From NCBI GenBank assembly GCA_937897315.1, contig CALCNS010000360.1:1-13576 (forward strand): a DNA stretch of 13,576 nucleotides, written 5' to 3'. Shown one piece after another: positions 1-8,100 of this stretch. Every line of letters begins with the position of its first letter. The first letter of the stretch is position 1. Origin of the DNA: an uncultured Bacillota bacterium (GTDB lineage: Bacteria; Bacillota; JAAYKD01). The notes below the pieces were generated by a model. That model was not told the DNA's origin. It did not search any database and was given only the letters and a program-made list of their open reading frames with translations. A program made the position numbers and the translations under genes.

Positions 1-28
1 GGAGTTCAGACGTGTGCTCTTCCGATCT
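1..28. other. Illumina sequencing adapter left on contig end (artefact)
   Basis: The first 28 bases match the 3' part of the TruSeq read-2 adapter, ending in its GCTCTTCCGATCT tail. This is library sequence, not genome. Genuine sequence begins at about base 29, so nothing can be said about what lies to the left, and the real upstream context of the sigma-factor gene is missing. Confidence 0.97.
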
Positions 29-45
29 ACAGAATACGCGAATAA

Positions 46-77
46 GTGACAATAATTATTACTAATATAGGTATAAT
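46..77 (+). promoter_or_regulatory. possible sigma-A type promoter of the sigma/anti-sigma unit
   Basis: A perfect TATAAT at 72-77 lies 18 bases before the TTG start at 96. The best upstream partner is GTGACA at 46-51, but the 20-base spacer is longer than the usual 16-18, so the -35 assignment is weak. No TGn extension precedes the -10. Another possibility is an autoregulated ECF promoter, which cannot be recognised without knowing the sigma factor's target motif. Confidence 0.35.
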
Positions 78-95
78 GAACCGGGGGGAGGACAT

Positions 96-617
96 TTGCT
101 AATCTATTTACAAGCCATTGAAAGCGAAGAAGAGAGAAGTAAGTTTGAACAACTCTATTTTCAGTATCGCGGACTGATGTATCATGTGGCGATGCGAATT
201 CTCAACAACCCTCACTCTGCTGAAGATGCTGTACATCAGGCATTTCTGTCCATCATAGAAAATCTCAAAAAAATTTCCGAAGTGAAGTGTCCGAAAACGC
301 GCTCCTACATCGTTATCATAGTATAGAGAAAAGCAATCGACATTATACGAGCCAATTCAAAAATCGTAGACATCGACTTCGAAGATACCATTGCCGGCAT
401 ACCAATCCCGCTACCCGGTGACAGTGGGGTTGCCGATGCCATGGCGGTGCTTCCGGCGCGATATCGTGAAATTCTACTGCTGCATTATGATAACGGTTTC
501 AATACCAAGGAAATCGCCAAGATGTTAAGCATGAAACGTGGCTCTGTACAGAAATTGCTTTGGCGTGCCAAGGAGTCTTTACGGGAACAGATGGAAAAGG
601 AGGATGACCCAAATTGA
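96..617 (+). pseudogene. ECF-type RNA polymerase sigma factor, interrupted by an in-frame amber codon
   Basis: The frame runs 173 codons, a normal ECF sigma length, but codon 77 (324-326) is TAG. Codons 1-76 hold region 2: F-x-x-L-Y-x-x-Y near residue 20, then A-E-D-A-V-x-Q-A-F, the conserved region 2 core. After the stop the same frame continues with R-K-A-I-D-I-I-R-A and a full region 4 helix-turn-helix (L-P-A-R-Y-R-E-I-L-L near codon 120, then N-T-K-E-I-A-K-M-L-S-M and V-Q-K-L-L-x-R-A). ECF proteins of this group typically have E-N-K-A-I-D here, so GAG-to-TAG is the simplest origin. The TTG start at 96 follows GGAGG at 87-91 by four bases. The terminal TGA overlaps the start of the next gene, the usual sigma/anti-sigma layout. 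It may be a true pseudogene, a strain polymorphism or a base-call error. Homology is clear; the gene's status is not. Confidence 0.85.
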
Positions 618-1321
618 GGAGTATGACTCTAACAGATGAAGTATTAAGCAAAGCGGCACGGTCGGTTCGCACTGCTATGTTAAACTCCTTGCCCAATCCT
701 TTAGATTGTGAGAATGAGTTTTCGGACGAATTTCAAAACAAAATGGAGCGGGTTAGGTTAAAAGCAAGTCTCGTTTATAAAAGGCAAAGAGTGACCCGGC
801 ACATTGCTTCGGTGTTCTTAGCGTTAATAATCACTTCAAGTGTTTGGCTCACCATTGATGCCGATGCCCGTGAAATAGTGTTCAGTTGGATTCGTGAAGT
901 ATATGAGAACAGCATCATCTATCGATTTTGGGGTCAAGACGAAACTGGCGCACTGCCACACTATGACCCAACCTGGTTACCGGAGGGTTTTGAGCAGGTT
1001 TATGAATACGCAGACGAAATGTCGCACGGGCGTTTGTACCAAAAGCAAAATAGCCAAAGTGGAATTGTCATTGAGTATTATAAGGCTAATGAGGGCACTC
1101 ATACCGAACTTATTGCAAAAAATGTCGAGAGTTTACGGGAAGAAGTAACAGTTGACGGGATCAAGGCAGATTTTTATCGTGCTGATGAAGGGTCCAACAC
1201 CAACATTCTGATCTGGATGGATAGAAGAAACACCATGGTCTTTATGGTGAACAGTGATTTAGATAAATCTGTGATTATACGCATCGCAGAGAGCTTGAAA
1301 CAGGTAGCTGTAAAAAAATAG
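614..1321 (+). CDS. single-pass membrane anti-sigma-like protein with DUF4367-type outer domain
   Basis: This 235-residue protein has a charged cytoplasmic N-terminus (about 1-63), one transmembrane segment (about 64-82, around S-V-F-L-A-L-I-I-T-S-S-V-W-L) and an extracytoplasmic part. The juxtamembrane A-R-E-I-V-F-S-W-I-R-E-V-Y-E and the later P-T-W-L-P-E-G-F (119-126) are hallmarks of DUF4367 proteins encoded beside ECF sigma genes in Bacillota. The inferred role is to hold the sigma factor at the membrane and release it on an outside signal; no zinc-binding anti-sigma motif is visible. TTG 614 is chosen because AAGGAGGA at 597-604 is well spaced for it, whereas ATG 623 would be 19 bases from that site. 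The start overlaps the sigma TGA (TTGA), implying translational coupling. The amber codon upstream could therefore lower its translation. The gene ends in TAG, so TAG is used as a normal stop here. Confidence 0.85.
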   Translation: MRSMTLTDEVLSKAARSVRTAMLNSLPNPLDCENEFSDEFQNKMERVRLKASLVYKRQRVTRHIASVFLALIITSSVWLTIDADAREIVFSWIREVYENSIIYRFWGQDETGALPHYDPTWLPEGFEQVYEYADEMSHGRLYQKQNSQSGIVIEYYKANEGTHTELIAKNVESLREEVTVDGIKADFYRADEGSNTNILIWMDRRNTMVFMVNSDLDKSVIIRIAESLKQVAVKK

Positions 1322-1586
1322 AGAAAATATTTTAATCCAGTGCCCGGAAACACCCTCTTCCTCCGTTTACTATTATAAGAGGCGAATCTTGGTCGGGCTC
1401 TGCAACTTCCTACTTGGTTATCGCGAAAATCACAGCGTAATAAGTGGTCAAACCTAAACCTTGAAGGTTTCATGGACTATTGATGGGGTACCGTTCACAG
1501 GGACTCCGGTCACAAAAACTTGTTATGGAGTTCTTCACACAATACCTCTTTATTAACCGAAGAACACTAAAAGAAGGTGGTTTAAA
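1322..1586. other. intergenic region without a convincing gene
   Basis: No reading frame here has a plausible start and ribosome binding site. Two short open stretches read like protein (1336-1437 with S-W-S-G-S-A-T-S-Y-L-V; 1461-1556 with S-W-T-I-D-G-V-P-F-T-G-T-P) but are in different frames and lack starts; they could be remnants or chance. A 15-base dyad (AAACCTT-G-AAGGTTT, 1456-1470) is the only clear inverted repeat. I see no strong terminator after the anti-sigma gene and no clear promoter; TTGTTA at 1520-1525 has no good -10 partner. Confidence 0.5.
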
Positions 1587-1727
1587 ATGTATACAACAAA
1601 ACAAAACAACTGGATGCTCCCTATCCTTGTACATTTGGTTGGTTTTAGTTTGATGTGTTTAATAATTATGATTGGATACACAAATAAACTATACTCAATT
1701 ACAAAAGGGCGATATTTTGAATTATAA
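1587..1727 (+). CDS. N-terminal part of a small membrane-anchored protein, probably frameshifted
   Basis: ATG 1587 follows AAGGTGG (1574-1580) by six bases, a credible start. The 46 codons encode a short polar start (M-Y-T-T-K-Q-N-N-W) and a strongly hydrophobic stretch, about residues 10-30 (M-L-P-I-L-V-H-L-V-G-F-S-L-M-C-L-I-I-M-I), which is either a membrane anchor or an uncleaved signal. The frame then ends at TAA 1725-1727. The reading that looks like folded protein continues in the +1 frame from 1672, so one surplus base between 1671 and about 1724 would explain both; the AAAAGGG run at 1702-1708 is a likely place. Not recognised as a family member. The block is AT-rich (about 33% GC by hand count over 1681-1860) compared with the flanking genes. 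Confidence 0.45.
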   Translation: MYTTKQNNWMLPILVHLVGFSLMCLIIMIGYTNKLYSITKGRYFEL

Positions 1728-1980
1728 TGACACCGACACAAGTGATGGAGATTCTTCGTATGTGATACTTTTTGAAAAAGTTGATAGCTCAACAAGCTAT
1801 TATGTGTGCTTACGAAAAAGCGCACAATTTGTATTGACTTGCTACGAAGAAAAGTATAGTATTGAGGTAGTATCAGTTATTAATTATGAAGCTAACTATT
1901 TCTGTAACACGGCTCTTGGATTCATTGGCAAAAAAACACTTGCTCTACGGATCAAGCACCTTCGCAGAGCAAGACATTGA
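1672..1980 (+). CDS. C-terminal part of the small unrecognised AT-rich protein
   Basis: This frame is open for 102 codons from a TTG with no ribosome binding site and with a TGA directly upstream, so it is more likely the continuation of the 1587 reading frame than an independent gene. The product looks like a small beta-domain: Q-K-G-D-I-L-N-Y near residue 12, then alternating hydrophobic/polar strands (S-S-Y-V-I-L-F-E-K-V; T-S-Y-Y-V-C-L-R-K; Y-S-I-E-V-V-S-V-I). The last ~25 codons are basic and coincide with the repeat arms of the terminator/attenuator, and the TGA stop lies in the terminator loop, so the true end may be set by that structure. No family recognised. Joined to the upstream part it would be a protein of about 130 residues with one membrane anchor. 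Low GC suggests transfer or a different gene class. Confidence 0.45.
   Translation: MDTQINYTQLQKGDILNYNDTDTSDGDSSYVILFEKVDSSTSYYVCLRKSAQFVLTCYEEKYSIEVVSVINYEANYFCNTALGFIGKKTLALRIKHLRRARH
1939..1973 (+). promoter_or_regulatory. alternative hairpin competing with the terminator (putative antiterminator)
   Basis: CTTGCTCTACG (1939-1949) can pair with CGCAGAGCAAG (1963-1973) at 10 of 11 positions, the only mismatch being A1947 opposite C1965, across a 13-base loop. The second arm is the same segment that forms the terminator stem with 1981-1991, so the two hairpins exclude each other. Read on the minus strand, the upstream hairpin is followed after two bases by seven T (from A1930-1936), so it could instead be a minus-strand terminator. 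Which role is real cannot be decided from sequence. Confidence 0.45.
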
Positions 1981-1998
1981 CTTGCTCTGCGCTTTTTT
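1963..1998 (+). terminator. strong intrinsic terminator just upstream of the giant gene
   Basis: CGCAGAGCAAG (1963-1973) and CTTGCTCTGCG (1981-1991) form a perfect 11-pair stem around the 7-base loop ACATTGA, followed by C and six T (1993-1998). It overlaps the end of the small reading frame at 1980. The T-run ends only 17 bases before ATG 2016, leaving no room for a promoter downstream of it, so the giant gene must be reached by read-through or regulated antitermination. Confidence 0.88.
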
Positions 1999-2002
1999 AT
2001 GA

Positions 2003-2009
2003 GAGGAGG
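2003..2009 (+). promoter_or_regulatory. ribosome binding site of the giant S8 peptidase gene
   Basis: GAGGAGG-type sequence (core GGAGG at 2005-2009) lies six bases before ATG 2016 and fixes that start. It sits directly after the terminator T-run. Confidence 0.85.
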
Positions 2010-2015
2010 ACCCCT

Positions 2016-2102
2016 ATGTTTAGAAGACGCTGGATTTCCTTGTTACTATGTGTATCGATGATTTTACCCCTCTTTCCCCAGCCCGTAGTGACTGCCGAGG
2101 CC
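2016..2102 (+). other. Sec signal peptide of the giant peptidase
   Basis: Residues 1-29: a basic start (M-F-R-R-R), hydrophobic core (W-I-S-L-L-L-C-V-S-M-I-L-P-L-F) and an A-E-A site at 27-29 that fits signal peptidase I. No lipobox is seen; C12 lies inside the core, not at its end. Confidence 0.85.
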
Positions 2103-5100
2103 AACCCTACGGATATAGCGACAAATCAAACTCCCGCTGAAACTTCATTGCCTTTAGCCGAAAGTTATATTATTCATTTACAACCTACCGAAGGCCTGCG
2201 ATTATTATCTTCACAGGAATTCGACGGAGTTCAAATCTTAGAAACCACTGATAATACGCTCTTGGCGGAGGTGCTTCCGGGTCAAGATGCGCAAACCGTG
2301 ATTCAGAACCTAGAACGGAATCCCGAAATTGCAGCGGTAGAACCAAACTATTATTTTCGTGCTACTGCTCTGACCACCACTCCCAACGATCCGCGTTTAG
2401 CCGAACAATGGGCTTGGGACGAATATGATTTAGATGTCGTTACTGCTTGGTCTGAGGTCTACCGATTAAATACAAACCCATCTGCAATTACTGTCGCCAT
2501 TGTTGACACCGGCATCGATGTGACCCACGAGGATTTAAGCGAAAACCTTCTCATAGGAAGAAATGTCATTCGTGGTGCCAATGTAACCGATTATTCCGAC
2601 AATTCTCGCATCGGTCACGGAACTCATTTAGCCGGTATTGTGGCAGCTACCAGCAATAACGAACTCGGCATCAGCGGCATGAGCGGTGATTTACCAATCT
2701 CCGTTTTACCCGTTAAGGCCTTGGATGCTGCTGGGATTGGTTCTATGTACGATATTGCCCAAGGAATTATCTGGGCGGCAGACCAGGGATCACGAATCAT
2801 CAATTTGAGTTTTGGTGCACAGCTGCCCGATTACCCAAAAACTTTAGCCGATGCCATTGCTTATGCTCAAAATAAGGGTGCATTAGTGGTAGCAGCAGCG
2901 GGAAACGACGCCTCTTATTTGAATGAGTTTTATCCGGCTGCTCTGCCCGGCGTGTTTAGCGTTGGAGCCACTTTACAAACCAAAATTCAAGCCCCGTTTA
3001 ATAATCAGTATCCCGATATTTTAGCCCCCGGAGGGAACATTGTCTCAACACTCCCCAATAACACCTATGGAAGCTTGAGTGGTACCTCTCAGGCAGCAGC
3101 TGTAATCAGCGGAGCTGCCGCCCTCTTGGCCTCCGCTTTTCCGGATCAAACCGCAGCTAAATACAAAGAAGCGTTACTGGCAGGAAGAAGTTATGTGTCG
3201 GTTGGAGGAGTATCGAATCGTATCCTTTCCGCCGATGTTCCTCTCAGCCGGATTTCAGGCAGTTACTCTTATTTAGATTACATGGAGCTCATAAGCCCGA
3301 TTCATCGCAATTATGGCGAAGACGCGCGGTTATCTGGTGTAACAGACATTGTAACATACATTGAAGACCCTAGTAAAGTTGGCAGGGTCGATATTACACT
3401 AATTAATACCTCTACTCAGGGATCAGAAGTGCTTTTGGCAAGCATTGCTCAAGCGGACATTCCTGAAAGTGGCTATATTACCACCTCGTTTGATACCACA
3501 GTCTTTGCCGATGGCACCTACTACCTTGAGACATTTGCCTTTGAAACCCCCACATCTACCTCTTATTTAGAAAATGATTGGTCCAACATCATCATCGCCA
3601 ATACCCCTGTCAATAATTTGGAAATCGAAATCAAGAAACCCGATGGAACTCCTGCTGCAGGTGCTTTGGTCACTGTGTATTATCTTCGCAACGGTAGTGG
3701 AACCTCCAATGAAATGGATTATGTGGAGCTTTATCACGCCCCAGCCGATATGGCGGGCAAAGTCATGGTCTCCTCTTCTGCCGCTACGGCAGGCAACCAA
3801 TTTCTAGTCACAGCTCGTGGTACGGATCCCGCCTTCTTTTATTATCAAATGGTGGAAGCCCCCGCAAACTTGGTGTTAGACAGTAGCTCATGTTCCAAAA
3901 TTTCGCTTAAAGCATCCCTTCCTTCTGCCACCGATCTTGGACAACGAGAAGCGCTAACAGGGGCAAAAGTGTCTTTGGAGTTATTGGAAAAGAGTTTGCC
4001 TTTCTATGTGAACGTCAATGCCGTTGTTGATTTCAATGAATCTGACAACGAAACCAATTTACTGCCGCTGGCGATACTCAATGCCGACGGAGAAACCGAA
4101 GTTTGGGTCAACCCCGGTGCTTATAATTTGCGCATTGTTCAACCACAGCAAAAAGTTTACTTTTTTGATTACGATATTGCTGTAAGCGGCTCCAATTTGT
4201 CCTTGACTTACGAACCCACTGAAAATGAGTATTCAGTCGTGAAGTTTGAGCCGGAAGAATTCGGAAACGGAACCAGCGAAAAAATCTTCTCCGCTAGTTT
4301 CACACCAAATTTACTCACGGACCCCACCGAATTTGAACTACCTTCTCTTGCTGCCGGGGAAAGCCTGATTCTTTTAGGAGGCACCCTTTCCGGAAATTTG
4401 AAGGTGGAATATCAGACGTATACTTACACGAATTTACCTTACATATATACGTATCAATATAATTTCACCAATCGGATCCTCGTTCCTGGCGAAAACTTGA
4501 TTCAACAAGACCGAGCATTCTCAGCCCAATCCACTCAAGAAACCGATTCGGTCCATACCATTGGTAGTTATACAAAGCTCAATATCAATATCCTCGATTC
4601 ATTCGGTAATGCTTTGAACTCTACCCTCCGTAGATATTTTCACACCACCTATCCCTCAAATATTTATCCTACTTACGAAATCCACGACACTGCTCAAACA
4701 CTCCTTGCAAGTGGACATGTCTACTCTCTTCCTTTTGGCTGGTATATCCCTACCAACCTCACACCTTCTACGTTAGGGTTTTCTCTGCATTATGAAGATG
4801 GCTTCATCACCGAGATCGACGCTCAAAAGTCCTTTAATATCGTATCCGCTGAAGACCCCGATGTAACCCAACCCCCACCCTTCGCCGGGCTTGATGTATC
4901 TGTAAGCTTTGAGAATTCCCCCTACTCCATCTCCTGGTCTCAAATCAAGTTAATTGCGCTTCAGACCGATGATAATTACGACGAAACTGCTGGTACTGAA
5001 CCAATTCTCGGCTCACACCTACAGCTCAACTCCTATGCAAACCTGATCAATCCCCAAACCAATTTACCCGCTCAGCCCGGCGACTCTTATGCCGCTGTTG

Positions 5101-8100
5101 TTTTTGGCGAAATCTACTCTTCGCAAGGCCCTATAACCTATTGTTTCTCACAGAGGATCACGCTTCCAAGATTACCTGCCAATCTCATCATAACTCCACC
5201 CGAATTATTTCCCGTAACGATTTCGGCTCCCGAACTTCCCCTGAAGTATAGTGTTTACCATAAAGACACCGAAGGGTATTGGTTAGGATTACAATTACCA
5301 GAATTTGATAACCCTATTGAGCAATTCTTGTTACCACTCGGGGAACACATTATAGCGGCTCGGGAAGATCAGGGAATACAGAATTTAGATCTTAACCGAT
5401 TTGATCTCTATTATCTATGGCAGAAGATCATGGTCGATCAAGATGGTACTAACGTGACTTTCGACGTAAATAATACTGCCTCGCTTCAAGTACAACCCAA
5501 GGAACCGAATTCAACCGAATATGAACCAGCTCTTTTAGCCATCTATCCAGAAGATCTCCCCTTCTCTCCCGTGTTTAATATGGCTCCGGTGAGTTATATT
5601 TATTATGCCGATTATGAATCTCCGACTAAGCTACTGCATGTGACCCCAGGGTCGTATCGCCTAGAAGGGGTGATGATACGTTCGCATATGGATGCTTCTT
5701 GGAGTCATTGGCTACAAAAAGAAGAACCCATGGTTTTGAATGCCAACACCGTAGGAACCTGGACTCTTGGCTATCCTTTTGATGATGCCTCTAGTGAAAT
5801 CTCTTTTGTTGAAAGTAGTCGCACCACTTTCCAACCGGAAGAAGTCATAGAAATCCAAGCTCAAATCAGCGATGGGTCGGGTAATCGCTTAGTAGGGTCA
5901 GGCATTAACATAGACTGGCAATTTGGTATAGAAGCCTCTTCAATGATGTCAATTCAAACCTACGACAAGCCGGCACCTTACTTTATCTTGAGTAATGCCG
6001 AAAATCAAGAAGTCTTACGCTTATATAACGAACCCTCTTATTGGAAACGATTGTATTTGTGGAAAGACATGCAAGAAGGCAAAACCTACTTTTCTTCAGC
6101 ACGTTATTTGAATGGTGACTCCACCTTTTTTGGCACCCGTTTCAGCTTGCCCAAAGGTTCCTTAGGCGGAATCTATACTTTACAGATGCTAGCCCCGGCA
6201 GGTCCAGATCAATTGCTGCAACGCACTCTAACTTTTGACCTAGAAGCCCAACATGCAGCACCCTCGTTACAGCCAATAAAAGCGGCTTTTAAGGAATCCA
6301 CCACAACGCTTACAGGTACATCGGTTGCTTTGAGTCAATTAACGGGGAGTTTGACCTACGAACAAGAAGCTCCTATTGAATTTTCGCTAGGAACGGTCAG
6401 CGCAGACCGTCAATTCTCGGTTGAGATTCCTTCTGAACACCTGATTCGAGAGGGAATCTACATCCTGAAAGTGAAATCACAATCGGGAGAATTAATCAGT
6501 GATTGGTCCGTTCCACAGCAATTTCTAGTAGACCGAACCCCACCAACCTCTGTTCTAAATCCTGTGGTGGTCTCCCCGGATGCCAACACCGTTAAGCTAA
6601 ATTGGCAAGCTCCTTCAATTGATTTAGGTAGTGCAATTGCTTCGTATCAGATTCAAAGAAATGGACAAGTCGTTACCCATGTGATCAATACTGGAAGCAC
6701 AACTGAGTTCGAGTATTTGAACACCGAATTAATCGAAAACACATCCTATACCTATGAGATCCGGGCAGTTGATGCAGCAGGTAACGTTGGGTCTGCAGAA
6801 GCTATCGTAATTACAACCGGAACCGAAAAAGATGTGATTGCACCAAGTATTCCCAGAGAACTCAGTCAAACCCTGAACCAGTTCAGTGTAACACTCACCT
6901 GGAAGCCCGCCAGTGATAACATCCTGGTCATGGGCTACAAAGTTTACCGTGAGCGCTTGGTTGAAGCTGCGTATGTTGCCGAAAAAGTCTGGGATACCGA
7001 AGATGCAGAAACCCTAACTTTCACCGAGCCAGATTTATTATTGGGAAATTCGACTTACAAATATACCGTTACTGCATACGATACCGTTGGCAATGAGTCA
7101 TTACGAGATGCTCAGGTTATTCTTACCACCCGCCCTCTCTTGTTACAACAAATACGCTGGACGGCGGCTCGAAACTTAAATGGATCTCTTAAAGCAAAAA
7201 CTTTAAGTGGCACGGCAGCTACTGTTGAATTCACTTTGTTGGGTGACAGTTCAAGGGTAGCTTCTGTTGAGTTGCAATGGGTCAAGCAGACTGCATCCGA
7301 TACAGAAGAGTTCATTCATGAAGAGGTCACTCTGACCGAACAGCTCGATACCTCTCAGCAAGGAACCGGTGTTTACAAAGGCGCTTGGACCATTGCTACC
7401 GATGCCAAACAGATCAACTCTGCGAAGGCTATTCTAAATGACGCAACAGGAGAGGGAGTTACTCGTTTTGCGGAGCGTTTACCCCTTTATGTAGCCGGTC
7501 ACTTGACTGTCACGGTCCCCGAGAATCCCTCAAGACTACTAGATGGAGCCACCCTCAAAATTTGGAGCATTTCTACCAATTCGGGCGGTCAAATGCGGAT
7601 TACCGGTGCTGGAGAATTCACTTTCAGAGAACTCATGCCTGCTGCCGACTACGTTGTAACCTTGACCACCGCCAACCAATTTATCTTGAGTGAAGTCGCT
7701 GCTGTGGAAATACAGGGAAACAGCACAAGAGTGTTGACCTTGACTCCTTTGTATCCTGCCACCGTGAAGCTAAAAGTAGTCAATGATTTGAATGTTAATC
7801 TGACCAATGCTGCCGTCGAGATCTTTGATTTACAAAGCACGTTACTCGCATCTGGAAGCAGTGACACAACCGGAATGGTCCCTCGTATTTTTGACCAGAT
7901 TGGAAACACACTGAAACCCGGCACCCTGATTCGAGTGAGTGTCACCCCGCCTGCTAACTTACTAACTAAATATCAAGAACTCAATAAAATGCCTTTCACC
8001 TTGGTTGAAGGAGAAAATCTCATTGAATGCCAATTACCAGCTCGCGGTAAAGCCACCCTAACTGGCACCATGACCCTTCGTTCTGACACTTCACTGGCGT

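Noticed and set aside
324..326. Genome-wide reassignment of TAG as a sense codon
   Set aside because: The next gene ends naturally in TAG at 1319-1321 with the expected protein length, so TAG appears to be an ordinary stop here.
1456..1470. 15-base dyad AAACCTT-G-AAGGTTT as an operator
   Set aside because: A 7-base inverted repeat is expected about once by chance in a window this size, and no promoter is visible beside it.
1174..1473. Minus-strand open frame of 99 codons across the end of the anti-sigma gene
   Set aside because: It is antisense to a well-supported gene, has no ribosome binding site and shows no recognisable protein features.
1702..1708. Programmed +1 frameshift at AAAAGGG in the small gene
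   Set aside because: No recognised +1 stimulator, slow codon or stop codon is at the site; a homopolymer error or real mutation is simpler.
1322..1998. Riboswitch ahead of the giant gene
   Set aside because: I looked for core motifs of c-di-GMP, cobalamin and T-box leaders and saw none; only the terminator with a competing arm is supported.
3567..3807. Open frames on both strands overlapping the giant gene here and at other places (for example 7112-7315, 7649-7945, 10440-10820, 11478-11774, 12887-13075)
   Set aside because: They lie wholly inside the continuous 2016-13576 frame, lack good ribosome binding sites and give low-complexity or unstructured translations: shadows of the real gene.
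6392..6411. Inverted repeat GGTC...GACC-type inside the giant gene
   Set aside because: Short, inside coding sequence, with no T-run or other associated signal.
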